In this document: positions 1-12,700 of the stretch, piece by piece
Numbering within the stretch: position 1 is the first letter of the stretch
How the letters are laid out: every line of letters begins with the position of its first letter
Assembly (NCBI RefSeq): GCF_963576545.1
Contig: NC_083648.1
Location: 17,216,436 to 17,280,435, forward strand
Length of the DNA: 64,000 nt
Source of the DNA: Limanda limanda
Lineage: Eukaryota; Chordata; Actinopteri; Pleuronectiformes; Pleuronectidae
Direction of reading: 5' to 3'
The notes under the pieces: generated by a model
The model's database searches: none
What the model was told of the DNA's origin: nothing
What the model saw: only the letters and a program-made list of their open reading frames with translations
Program-made: the position numbers and the translations under genes

Positions 1-98
1 CGTATTTGGCCAACTACAATATCTATATCCCTGCTGAAAAGATCCAAGGAGGACTCGTTTCCTTCCTGCGCCAAAAAAACAGCACGCACATCACAAAG
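1..98 (+). CDS. Possible internal exon fragment of an unidentified gene at the window edge
   Basis: From base 3 to base 98 one forward frame is open for 32 codons (beginning YLANYNIYIPAEK) and stops exactly at a possible donor (AAAG/gtaata), after which the frame meets a stop. This could be the end of a coding exon whose gene lies left of the window. I do not recognise the protein. A 32-codon open frame can occur by chance. The minus strand also has a plausible acceptor (polypyrimidine then GCAG, about 74-90) followed by two open frames, so even the strand is uncertain. Confidence 0.25.
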
Positions 99-3000
99 GT
101 AATAAATCGACTACCTAATTAAAAGGAATGAATATGAGGCAAATCATTTTCACGGGCATTTAAAAGCAGTTTGAGACACCTGTTAAACGGAGCATGGAGT
201 CACAGGCAAAGTAATTAATTGATAGAAAAATGGGTCCTTTATCAGTTGTCATCATCTCTGCCAACAGAGGAGCCGCTAACCTCAACTTAATGAAAGACGT
301 TGACATCCGAGACACAAACCACTGAGAGGTGACGCTGAAGATGTCTTCTCTCTTCTATGGGAGGGTGTTTACTGTTTGTTTTCCTCAAACAGAATGTTAA
401 TTACCTCCGTGGAAGTTATATTTTTAACTCTGTCGATCGGTGTGTTGGTCTGTTTGTTAGTTGTATGGATTTTTAACAGGATTACACAATAACTACAAAA
501 CAGATTTCAACGAAACTTAGTTGAATGATGCGACATGGGCAAAAAAATAACCCGTTTAACTTGGGGGTGGATCCAGACTAATGGGCAGATCCAGGTTGTT
601 GTTTTTTTCACCTTCTTTGATATTGTGAGATGGGCAGATTTTTTTCACAGATTTCCTCGGGGAATCATTTCTGGATCTTGATGAAATATGTTGGTGGACG
701 TGGTCCAGCGGCTTGCAGTCCCATCACATATAGTCACTACCAGCCTAAGACCTGGTACTCTGGTCCAGCACCCTGCATGTTGTCTACTTTGTAGAATTGA
801 CATTACCAGGATGCTTGTGATGAAGCGAATGAGAGGAAAATGAGATTATTCAGACATGGCATTTGGGGCAAAGTGGCTAGAAAGCAAAAGTTGACCCTGT
901 GGTGCATGGCTGCAGGGGTTTCAATGCAACATCCACCATTAGTTTGCTCAAAGATCTGTGGATCCACGGACAAGCCTTGTGCCAGACCATAAAAGAAACA
1001 TATCACACTGCAGAACGCTGCAGCAAATGGAGGTAAGATCCCAACTGGGCTCCAAGAGGCTAGCGACATACACCCAGGTCTGATCAACCAACAATATTAG
1101 TCAGTGCATGTCTGATCCACTGAGTGGGGCCACATGGCTTTCATAGAACTGTCATACATGCCAGTAGCCAATCAGATTTATCTTTAGCCTCAGAGTACTC
1201 TCACCTTCAGCCTGTATCCTTGATAACAAGGCTGAAACACTTAATGTAGTCAAGGCTCACAACTGAGGTTATGTCCTTGACATCTGCTGGTGGCAACTAA
1301 CACCTGCTAACATCTACTGGTAGTCGGTTAATTGTGCAGAAGACCTTCAAACATACAAGGGACATTCAACATCTTGTCCTACATTCTAAAACAATTGTAG
1401 CTTCAGGACTATATCAAACAAACATGTTGACTTTGATGCTGAATCGAAGGGGTCCTTTGGGCCTTGGCTGAGTTCTGCCATCTGCAGGGGGGCATTTTGC
1501 CTGTAATTGTTTTAAACGTGTCACAGTTGTTTCCAGCCGCACAAATGTGACAACTCAGCAGCCTCATTACTGTAGACTGAGTGTCAGTTCTCTGCCAGCA
1601 CCTCTGACTTATTACTGTCTGCTGAACATGCAAAGTCACTGTCTCACCTGTCATCAGGACGGCATGAGGAGGAAAGGACAGAATATATTAGATAAACTGA
1701 TGTGATAAAGACACGGTTTCAAAATGATCATTTCCCAGACTTTAATTATCTGCTTGAGCCATAGTTTAATAAGCAGATTATAATGAACTCATTTACATTT
1801 TTTTGTCAGTCACCAGCAGTATTATATTGTATATGTATATATTATCTTATGTCTCTGCAGATTTGTTTAAGCTCTACAATTGCCAAATGAAAGGAGGAAG
1901 CTATTATTGCACTAGATGTGTTTCCATGGCGATGGCACCATGGCTTCCTCAAAATCGGTCTTGGAGACAGAACATCTTGATAATTGTATAGGATTACTCA
2001 AGGTTGCAATTAAATGAAGAAAACAGAAGAGTCGAACACAATCTTGATGAAATCAGGGGTCGATGAATTTTAACAAACCATTGAGGAATATATATTCAAA
2101 ATTCAATTCTTCACTGACAATTATTACTGTTTTCTACTGAGTCCCTTTTATCCCCCTTTCAAAAGGGATTGCATTCCAATGTATACATATTGTATGTCTT
2201 TAACTTTGTGCATTTTAATGTATTTAACTTATTGATCATATCTTCATATTGTCTGTGATGAGCGTCTCTACATGTTCAGATAAGCTTCAATTTAATCACC
2301 ACTACAGCTTTTTTTTCAAAAGAAAAAATGGGTTGATCAAACATTACGATCGAAAAATAAAAACATGAAGAAGAAATTTGCTCTTTATTACAAACTCACT
2401 TGCTTGATGTTGGTTTCAGTCTGGTTTGGACTTCATTTTGGTTGATGTAGCAAATGTCAGATAAATATATTTCACTTGGAGTCTGCTGCCTGTCCTGTAT
2501 TTGTTGTACTTAATGATGAAGGATCCTCTCATTCATCCTATTGTATGTCCTCCGTCTCTTTCAAGACATTTTCCTTTTCATCAAAGGGACCAATTTCCAG
2601 AGCCAGCCCGATATCTTAGTAAAGGATTGGGTTATTGCTGTACTGGACTCACTGTCACAGACTACGTTTGCGTTCTTAGAAACACCAGGTTGAGTCATAG
2701 GCCATATTGCTCTGAGTCTTAAGGGTACTACTTGTCTCAAAGCAGTGGGCCGGATTTGAAAGCATGCAGAAAAAGATTCTGCTCTATGTGTAGAAACATC
2801 AACATCTTACATGCAAATGTAATGCGGGCATCCAGGGTGAGGTATATTTAATGTGCAAAACCTGATTCAGATTTTCATTTTGATTTGGATCACTTTGTCT
2901 GCTTATTTAAAAATGCAAATGCTAATGTTTGTCTGTTTGTATAATGCTATGCAAATTTTAAGTGTGTTTACGTTTTAATCACAACATTGACATGCAAAGT

Positions 3001-3559
3001 CAAGCTGTAAAACACATGTATCATTTGGCTTTAGTTTTGTACAAGAAACTTAGTTTTCTCACTTAACCTCCACTCCCATAACATAAATATCGTTTGGATA
3101 TATCTCATGCTCAGGCACAAGTTCAGATGGAAATCCATTAAGTTTAAGTAAATAAACCACCATGTAAAAGTACTCCTGTGAAAAAGTATTACTATCAAAA
3201 TATGCCAGGTTATTCCATAATGTCCCCTATTACAGAAGTGAAAGTGGTCATAATTTATTGAAATCAGTACTAGCAGATAAAAGGTAAATGGAATGATGTG
3301 TAAAGCTAACTCTTTCATAAAGGATGTCTTTATATTAAAATATTTGTATTATTCTCTCCTTCCTTTCCGTACGCACACAAAACAGAGCAAAGCAACAAAA
3401 AGGTTCAGTTTACTCAACAAATCCCTTCTTCTCTCAACCCCCTATTACAGCATGAAGGGTTTGAAGGAATCAACCACATGCAAACTACATATGGCAAAGG
3501 TGTTAAAATAGAAGCCTTGCAAAGCTGTAGCTGCTCTTTATTCCACCTTTGACTTCATA
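99..3559. other. Intergenic sequence without recognisable genes
   Basis: AT-rich sequence with only short, unconvincing open frames on both strands. The longest (803-1087, minus, 94 codons) matches no family I know and lacks splice or promoter context. No tRNA-like or repeat structure was recognised with confidence. Confidence 0.5.
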
Positions 3560-4340
3560 TTCAAAAGCTAAACATAATTGGCTGTTGAGCTGGGGATGGT
3601 AATGGTGGTGCCCTTTACTTTGGCAGGATACGATGAGGTCTCTGCCTCCGTCGGCAGATCTCTTACTGTACAGACAGACATCATAAAGGCTGGGGGCAGA
3701 GCAGAGATTACTGAGAAATAAATTATGCAAATATCCCCAAGGATATTTAGGGATAATTGGCTAACCCAAAACCTCATATAAAAACAAATAAGCACCTTTG
3801 CTCTGTGTTCTTGTGTCCAGACCTTAATTAGCTTATTATAGATGGACCAGCACAATGACAGAACCAGCTCTTTTATTGCCGCAGTGTAAGAACTCACATT
3901 TGTTAAGTTATCCCCTTTATAATTTGATACAATCACATGTCCAATAATGTCACTGGAGGATTGTGGGAGTTGAGAGCCTCCAGTATTCACCATTTGTCTA
4001 TTAATGATGAGACTGTGGTCAGAATGTAAGTGGCAAAGAGCGTCCTTCTCTGCCATTTCAATAGGCTACAAGATGAGAGCCATCATATGCTAATGAAAAT
4101 GTGCTCTAATGCATCTTACTGCTGATGATAATTTGCTCTGTGTGCTCAAAATCCCTCTCAAAGAAGGCTGTGCACTCATCACTTAGGGCTTTTAAATATT
4201 TCCGCATTAGAAGTATCTTTCCATTTTCACATAATGTCGGGAAATCACTGTTGCTCTTCTGTATAGCTGGAACACAAATAATTAAAAGTTGCTGTGGTTT
4301 GGACCGGTTTGGACAGAGTGATGTTGCTGTGCTCATCCTT
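3560..4340. promoter_or_regulatory. Candidate conserved non-coding element
   Basis: A stretch of balanced base composition, low in simple repeats, with many homeodomain- and POU-type words (TTAATTAG near 3824, ATGCTAATGAAAAT near 4087, ATTATGCAAAT near 3720). The minus strand is open for 162 codons (3568-4056), but the translation resembles no family and has no splice context, so I take it as an accidental open frame. Enhancer identity is inference from texture alone. Confidence 0.25.
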
Positions 4341-4570
4341 GTAACGCATTGGCCGGAATATGTGCAGTCACGTCAGAGCCCGGTGTTTACTATAAATGTA
4401 CCACGGCTGCAGCTCATGCGAGCACAGTCACCTTAAACCCTGCAGGCTTGAATCCACAACAAGCCAAGGTTCCGGTAACCTACCGACTTAATCCACTTGA
4501 CGCAGAGAGTGTTGTTTTTCATAACAGGAACGATTCATTCATGATTAATCCACAAAATGGAAAACTTTTT

Positions 4571-4606
4571 AGTGTTTTAAGAATGTCCCCTCATTCTTAA
4601 AACACT
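4571..4606. repeat. 15 bp perfect inverted repeat (hairpin)
   Basis: AGTGTTTTAAGAATG at 4571-4585 is followed after a 6 bp spacer by its exact reverse complement at 4592-4606. No oligo-T tail or neighbouring gene suggests a terminator. Function unknown. Confidence 0.7.
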
Positions 4607-6124
4607 TTTTAATCAAATGGAATTTTTATTATGGAGGTTGAAGGTCGGCCTTCAAAGAGCACTGATTAACATTTTGCCTGCAGTGAGGTCATTTCAATGG
4701 AAATTATCTATCCCCTCCACGGACTATCACCAGTATTGAAACTCTCAGAAACATATTAAAGTTAGAGCCGATTATTTTACATTGTTATGTGAAGCTGGAA
4801 GTACATTTTCTCCACACGTTTCTGATAAGGAGGCTTAAGGCCAATGCTATTCATTATTATTATAAAAAGAAAAATATGCAAAAGAACAGAAGCTATAGAA
4901 TATTGAGCATCCCATTGTGATGGTCCTTGTCCATATTGTCGGTGGCTGTCTCTGAGGTGAAGCTGGATGCGGCTGCTGGTTGGAGGACCTGACTGCAGCA
5001 TCCAAACAGATCAGGAGAACCTGAACCTCTCTAGGATGCGCTGGGCTGCGTCATCCCCGTTGACCTGGGGTCATCAGGGGTCTTGTCAACACATTGTGAT
5101 TTAACCGTATCATGGTGATGGCGAGCACTGCAGGTCATCATCTTGTCCTGTTTTTGGACGAGCAGTGAAGTGCTGGCACTTATACAAGTGTGTCCTGCAA
5201 AGATTGAAAGGACCATTCACTGTTTAAGATGAGAAATAAGAAATAAATGACAAACACTACGCTGAGAAATTAGAATTTCTAATGCTTTCAGATACAGAAA
5301 CAAAGTAGGTGACCGCTTTTAAATGGCATTTGAATCGAGCTCTTAATGAGAAAACGTGTCTGCCTCCTGAATGGTGAAAACATAACCAGTCATGGACTTT
5401 GGAAGAAAAACTGACGGATAAGTTTAAAATATTTTTAAAAAATGTATCCACACATCACAATGAATATAACACAATACATTGTGCTTATATCCTTACTATA
5501 TGTTTTTTATTCTAGAATCTTTATAATTAAAAACCTGCGGAAATATATATATATACATATGTGTATGTGGGTGTGTGTGTGTGTGTGTATGTGTGTGGTT
5601 ACATTTAAAATACATATGTCTCATATAAAAATGAATTTCAAATTTACTATTTGAAATATAAAGTATTGCTATATTTAAATGTGAATAATATTTATATTTT
5701 GCACTTTATTTTGTATAGTGCAAAGTAATAAAATGTGTGAAGGTGGGAATGATATTTCAGAAAGAGCAGCAGTAAAGATGAAAACATTTTCTATTTCTCT
5801 CTCTTGCTGTTGCACTATCTTCTAGTCAACCCCTGTGACAGACTCAGGATGTGGAGACTAATGAGGAAATTACACTTGAAGACCTAAACCGTTAAGGGCA
5901 TCTTTACTTGTGATCAGTACGTTAAGACACAATTTTCTTGACAAGAGGTTCCACTTAAACGAATGAATAATAAGGTAATGATAATATTTTAAATGTATAA
6001 TAATTTGCGGTTGATCATGATATTTGCTTTGCTCACTTATTTTCTTCTTACGGACAATTTACTTGAGACTTTTAATCATAATTCACATCATAATAAATTC
6101 AGCCGTTATCTAAGGCTGGAGTAG
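4607..6124. other. Intergenic sequence with a short (GT)n tract
   Basis: No coding region is supported. A (GT)n microsatellite with interruptions lies at 5571-5598, next to a short TA-rich run (5545-5560). The rest is ordinary AT-rich sequence. Confidence 0.5.
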
Positions 6125-6166
6125 CCATAGATTTATATATAAAGGCCTTTATATATAAATCTATGG
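6125..6166. repeat. 42 bp perfect palindrome upstream of PIF1
   Basis: Two 21 bp arms, beginning CCATAGATTT and meeting at AAAGG/CCTTT, are exact reverse complements with no spacer. The palindrome ends 84 bp before the first inverted CCAAT box of the PIF1 promoter. It is AT-rich in the arms with a GGCC centre. Confidence 0.9.
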
Positions 6167-6249
6167 GAGTAGCACTGTTGCCGTTTCCATTTCAGGATAG
6201 CCATGTGTTTCCTATCACAGATATGACGCCCCCAGTCATTATCTATTCT

Positions 6250-6375
6250 ATTGGTCAGGAGGATGCGGGGGCGTCCCTGCTTGTCGCTCATTGGGCGCTT
6301 TGTTAAATATCCTCCCTCTGATTGGCCGGGAGCATCGCGCTGCCATTGGCTGATCTCATGAACCGACAATTTGAA
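6250..6375 (+). promoter_or_regulatory. PIF1: PIF1 promoter with four inverted CCAAT boxes and a CHR-like site
   Basis: ATTGG (inverted CCAAT, the NF-Y site) occurs at 6250, 6290, 6321 and 6345, followed by TTTGAA at 6370-6375, which matches the cell-cycle homology region bound by DREAM and MuvB complexes. The spacings are 40, 31, 24 and 25 bp. Multiple spaced CCAAT boxes followed by a CHR is the known layout of vertebrate G2/M-expressed genes. This fits reported late S/G2 expression of PIF1. No TATA box is evident near the inferred start of transcription. Confidence 0.65.
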
Positions 6376-6389
6376 AATCGGTGGCTTCT

Positions 6390-6714
6390 CTTCCAGAGCA
6401 GCTGAGCGAAGACAAGAGGAAGGAGCGATACAAAGATCCGGGCTGAGTTTACTTTAAAAACACAAAGGTAAGTGGTGGGAGTTGAACTGGAGAAGTTTTC
6501 AGATTCACGGATTAAAATTGAAATGTTGTTTCTGACCACATGTGTGATGTTGGTGTTGTTTGAATGGGGCGCAGCTGTTGTAGCGTTACGTTTATTCAGT
6601 TCAGTCTGAGGAAACAAAACACTGATTCCTGTCTCATACAAACATTTCTCTCGCACCATCAGAATAACGTGTGTTTGTGATCGTTCCCAGTCGGATCGTC
6701 AGCGAGCCGCAGCC
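6390..6714 (+). other. PIF1: PIF1 5' untranslated exon, first intron and leader
   Basis: A non-coding first exon is inferred to end at 6467 with a consensus donor (AAAG/gtaagt). It joins an acceptor at 6690 (GTTCCCAG/TCGG), and the second exon adds 24 bases of leader before the ATG at 6715 (context AGCCATGTC). The transcription start near 6390 is a guess from the promoter position. Confidence 0.6.
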
Positions 6715-9700
6715 ATGTCGGCCGGAGAGGACGGAGCCCAGCTGCAGTGCTGTGTGACCGTGGAGCAGCTCACCTCCTCCGGGCAGGTCTCCCGCAGGCA
6801 GCTTCTCCGCAAGGCCTCCGTCACCCTGGGCCGCAACGAGTTCCAGGAGATCCTCCTGCGGCTGCACGACGGCAAAGTCCCGCAGAGCTTCCACCTGAAG
6901 GACTTCAAGCTCTTCACCAAGTTCGCCAGAGAGGGCAAGTGCACCGTGAAGCTGCTGCAGGAGAACATCCAGCTGCTCATCTCCAACTGCCCCCCCGACC
7001 GGCTCTGCCTCTTCCTCAAGACCCTGAGCATCAAGCACCAGGCCTGGCAGAGCAGCAGGCCTCTGAGCCAGAGGGAGAAGCTGCAGGCGGGTCGGCCCCG
7101 CAGCTTCGAGTCCATCAGCCCCCTGCAGCAGAAGGACATCCAGAAGGTCAACGAGATGAGGAGCAAAGAGGCTCCCACAGGCCTCACGGAGCGCACCAAC
7201 AAGGGGACTGCAGCTGGACGCCAGGTCAAGAGGTCAAGGCCTGACAGCAACTTCAGTCCTGTGAGTTGTACACACGCTCACTGGATCTGATCCCTTTTAA
7301 AATCTGGATAATTTAACTGGTTTTAATGTGTTATTGAACCCTTTACATATATAGGTTTTATTAGCAATAACTCTTTTTGTATTAATACACATCTCCATTA
7401 ATGTAGACACTCTCATCAGTGTTGTCGATGCTTTTATTTTGTTGACATGATCTGCTACACGCAACATATTAGCAGAGCAATACTTCACATCAGGCTCTCT
7501 GAGGTTTCAGATTTTTTGAATCAATGTTTTGTTTTGTGCTTGACATAAACATTTAAAGTGAATTCAACGTTGTATTAATACACAAGCCTTCAATGTCAAC
7601 TTTGAATGCAGCACTTTTCATGACTTGTCCTTGAAGATGATGCGTCACTAACTTAAAGTGGACTCTTTCAGGTGAAGACTAATCCAAGTAAGAAGCCCAT
7701 CCTGTCTCTGCCATCACGTAAACTGAATAAAGAGCAGGCAGCTGTTCTCAGTGCAGTGCTCAGTGGAAAGAACGTCTTCTTTACTGGAAGTGCTGGTAAT
7801 GTGACATTTTCATCGCATGAATTGTATGTCAACAAAATCGTTCCCTGGTGTCATGTGGTCACAATGTTTTCTTTAATGTATGTCAACATCTCACCAAACC
7901 TGGTGTAAATCTGCTTCCAAGACACATTTATGGTGTTTTACCACCAGGTGTAAGTGTATATGTCCTTTTGAGTAATCGTAAGTTCTGAGCTAGTTTGACT
8001 TTATGTGTTTTTCAGGCACAGGGAAGTCGTTCTTGTTAAAGAGGATCATGGGATCTCTTCCTCCAAAGAGCACCTTCGCCACAGCCAGTACAGGAGTGGC
8101 TGCAGCACACATTGGAGGAACAACGCTGCACAACTTTGCAGGTTTGTTATTGTAGACTCAATAGAAATTAAATAGAGGTGTATCTGTTTAGATGTAATAA
8201 CGCTTGTCCAGATAATTGTTATATTTGCTGGTTTCTACAAGGGCATGTCACAAAAACTCAATTAGGATGAGCAATCCTCTGTGTCCTTTTCTCTTTTTTT
8301 TTGCTGTTCTAAAAAAGAAAACTATTAGTCAGCATCTTCATCAATAGAGCTGCAGCAGCTTACAATTTCTTTATCTATAATTCAATTCTTATTTTCAGGG
8401 TCAATCTTTTAACCTTCGGGTTTTGTTTTATTTGTCCAAAACCCAAATATATTTACTTTTCAATGATACAAAACCGTAAGTAACTTTATGTTGATGAGCT
8501 AAAACCTTCACACAGCTATTTATTTTGTGCTTTCATTTGGGCCGATCAGCTGGCTGTTTTTCATTTTCATAGTTTTTCGATTTCCAAAATCGAGATAAAA
8601 TTAAACAAACAGTCATAGCAAATCCCAGTGAATGAAATTCTAATGAGAAAATCCATAGTTCCCTTAAACAATAAGCTTTGTGGTTAATGTGAGAGACATA
8701 CCTCTGTCGCATCATACAGGAATAACACGTTGAACCAATCAGAATAAATATAAATACCTACATTTAACTAATCCATTCCACGCCCATTCAATGTGATTTT
8801 TTTAATTTGACTCATGAGCTTCATGTAACAATGTGTGTGGGTGTACTTTAGATTAAGACTCTTTAATATTATTGCTGGGCTGCTGTTGACTGTCTGTCCA
8901 CGTTAACAGATGTTTTGGATTCAATCTAAATATACAGAGTAGAGGGTGTGAATTATGTATCTCAATGGTGTTATTACACTGTAAAAAGCCCAACTTCAAA
9001 ATCATTGGTCCAACTTATTTTTAAAAGTTGAGTGAGCAAATTTTTTTTTTAAATGTTGAGCAAACCCAAAGTTTCAAGTTTACAAATAAGTAGTGCAGTC
9101 AACTGAACATTTTAAGTTGAGGAAACTTCAAATATTGCTTAGCCAGCTCCGGGATGCAAATATAAGTTCAGATTGAATGATATGAATGCATTTATATATG
9201 GAATATATCTACTTAGATATGTATATATAAACACACACACACAAACAAACATATATACATATGTGAACATATATATTTATGTCTTGTATTATTATTATAC
9301 ACATTTACACACACATATAAAATATATATATATATAGCATGTTCAGATTTCTTTTTACCCCTTACTTTGTATTCACCTTCTGTCGTCTTAGAGTTTTAAT
9401 TTTACCACTTTTACCAACCACATTATTAAATGTCCCCCTCTGCCCATCCACTGCAGCCACACAAGCAGTGATAAAGATAAAAAGTGAGAGTGGGGCTACG
9501 TATTCTCCACACATGCTTGAGTGGAGAATACGTAATTTACCCTCGACAGCCGACATTTAACGGAGCAAACAGTGGAGAACTTCTTCAACATGGATGACAT
9601 TAAATTAATAATTGAAGTGGAGAAGTGCAGTAAAAAAAAAGATTAATGATGGGACAATGTTGGTTAATGTTGGAGCAAGCGCTGCACGGAGCTTCAGCGT

Positions 9701-12700
9701 GGCTTCCGCGTCCGGAAAGCGACGTCATGACGTAGTCAGCGTCAATGCGCACTCGTGTTTTGAGACGCCAGCCCAGCGCTCTCAGGTAGAGTGGGCTTGT
9801 CCGGACATGTTGGGGTGTAGTTGATCAGATGCACGTCCTTCTATCGCAAGTTCCGCCGCCTGATATCGCCCGACGGCAAGTTTTATCGACTGATGTCCTC
9901 CGACCGCATGTCCTACGGCTGCGTGTCCTCCTCACTTTCTTCCAGCACTAACTAGGTAAGACTCCCGCCGCTATTTTACTGGTTATTCTGCGACCCGTTG
10001 TCTTTCGAATGCAATGATTCACAACGTTTACAAAACTACATGTGTAAGCTATCCATAAAATCTACCTGTTAGCTACCCGTGAAAGCCACGTGTTTGCTAA
10101 CTTTCAGCTACATGTGAAAGCCACGTGTTTGCTTACTTTAAGTTATCTGTAGACCAACCCCACCCAAACCACCGTGCTACGTTTATAAACTACCAACGTG
10201 TTAAGTTGAGTTATCAATAAAATAATGGTACATTTTGATGATCTTCCCCTTGTGTATACTGGGGTATGTGTCGTCTGTTGGTGTCTTTTCTGTTTGAATC
10301 TTAGCATAACGGTGAATTTAACAATTAAGCTTTCATACAGAGCTCGTTCACGTGTTATTTATTTCAAAATAACTACTTCTTATTTCATACATTTCCCACA
10401 AATATGGGGAAATGTAACTCAAATAGCCCTACATAGTTCTGTGTTTAATTTATTTCAAAGTACACCTACACTTGCCTCTGTATTTTTCTTCTCTTCATAA
10501 GAGTTTGGTGTTTTCCTTTGTAACAGGTAAAAATAGCTATAAAAGTCAACAGTTCTTTATTGTTCTATAATTTCATAAATGCAACTTTATAAGCTTTCTT
10601 ATCAAGTATGTTTCTCAGCTCCAGACAAATTTTATTTGGGCGAAGAGTGGGCAAAATGGTTCTTTTGATGTAAAGGTTGCCTACCTCTGCCTCAGCCAAA
10701 TTGAGTTTGTTCATTTGGGTGGTGTTAAACTCAAACTAAATGTGTTTTCCTTGTTTCACAGGATTTGGATCCAGTGTAAGGAGTGCAAGTTCTCGCACCC
10801 TAATCAGGATATTCTCCTCAAGCATTACCGACTTTGCCACTACCGGGGACGCTTCTGGCCACTGCCGTGCCTGTACACTGACTGCTGCTGCACTTTCAAA
10901 ACAAGCGGTGGGTTAAAATGCCACCTTTCAAGAGTACACACAAAGTCCAGAAAAACTGAAGTAGAAGTCACCTTTTTTTGTCAATTGTGTGACTTTAAAG
11001 ACATCTGTGCCCCAAAGAAATACATAGCCCATCTAAGGACTCATTTGAGGCAGCATGTGACTGTTTATTGTTTACTGTTTACTGTTGGTAAGATTTTTTT
11101 TTTATATAATGTGTAATGTCCTAAATGCTCTACCAATTCCACCATTCTGCTCAGCTTCCGGATGTAGCAAACCTTTTTAGTTTATAACTGTACAATGTGG
11201 GCACCTTCTGTAATTGGAGTCTGTATTAACACTAATACTGTTATTTCTCCTCTCTTAGATATATGCTGAGTTTTTTTGAATCACTCAAGTGGATCTAAAG
11301 AAGACATTCTTCACATCTTTGGATGCACACGCCTCAAACCTGATAAAGCTTTACAGAACACGTAGCGGGACACTAGGAAAGGACTTAAAGGCCCTCCTTG
11401 ACAACCTTGATGAACAGGTAATGCAAGTAGGAGATAAATTAAGGTTTTCTGAGAGTGCATTTTCACATTGCAAACAGACATTAACATAAATTGTGAATAG
11501 GTGTGGTGTGATTTTATTTTCAGGCCATGGTATATTTTTTTTAACTTTATTTGTGTCTTTCAGACAACCAATGTTCTTGCACAAAGGAAGGCCACAGCTC
11601 TCCGAGGTCTACCTCTCTATTTGAGGGAGAATCCAGGCAACGTCCTGAAGACATGTCTGGTAAGAATACTTCGGTTTATACCATTGAAGTTTTTTTCTTC
11701 CATTTTTTTAATAGCTGGGCCAATATAAATATACAAGGGGCCAGTACATCTCTGATTAGGGAGCAAACGCATTCATTTGATAGGAATATGCAATAAAACC
11801 ACTTATTTATATTCCCTTTAATGTAATATAAGTAGTTATCCCTAATTAAGGCTGAAATCTTTAACAATAAAAGTAAAAACACATTATCAAGAGGTAATCT
11901 ATGAGGGTTGACCTAAAAAAACCCTTAAATCAGTAAATTTTGCTGCAAGTTTTAGTGTTTGGATTGTGGCCGATTTTATATGCACTGTCAGGGTGAGATA
12001 TTGTCCATCCTTTTTGGATTGTTAACACTAATGGAATCAAAGGATTATCCCACACCTTTTAAACTGCACACCAGCTGAATTTTAAGAGCACCTTTAGAAA
12101 AAAAATGCCAGAAATGCACAAATTATCCCTTCACATGGATTAATTGATGACATCTGGGTGGTCAAAATTTATCTGGTGGCCTTACAAATTGTATTTTTTA
12201 ATGTATCTTAAATTTGTCGTTAGGAAATTTCTTCATATTTTGAACAGTGGTAAATGGTAAATGGATTTGTATTTATATAGCGCTTTTCTAGTCTGATGAA
12301 GACCACTCAAAGCGCTTTACAGTACAGTTTCACATTCACCCATTCACACACACATTCATACAGTGCATCTACTTGCAGCACTTTGTTATTCTATGGGGGG
12401 CTATTGAGGGTTCAGCATCTTGCCTAAGGACACTTCGGCATGCAGATGGTTCAGACTGGGGATCGAACCGCCGACCTTCAGGTTGGAGGCCGACCACTCT
12501 ACCCCTCAGCCACAGCCGCCCTTCACTTGCAAGTGGTCACTTGCACTCAAAGTTTAACTCATAAAGGTGCATGTCACTTTACTCATGGGCAGGGGTATAT
12601 CATTTATTTATAAATGTGGTGATGAAAACATTAAAAATTTAAGTAATGTCTGTTTGTTTTCTCTATGATACAGACTCGGAGGAAACGTCCGTTGCAGGTG

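Noticed and set aside
3568..4056. 162-codon open frame on the minus strand
   Set aside because: Resembles no protein family, lacks splice sites or promoter, and lies in enhancer-like sequence where long accidental frames are common.
6634..7250. Long open frames antisense to, and in another frame of, PIF1 exon 2
   Set aside because: They are shadows of a GC-rich coding exon whose correct frame is fixed by PIF1 homology and splice phases.
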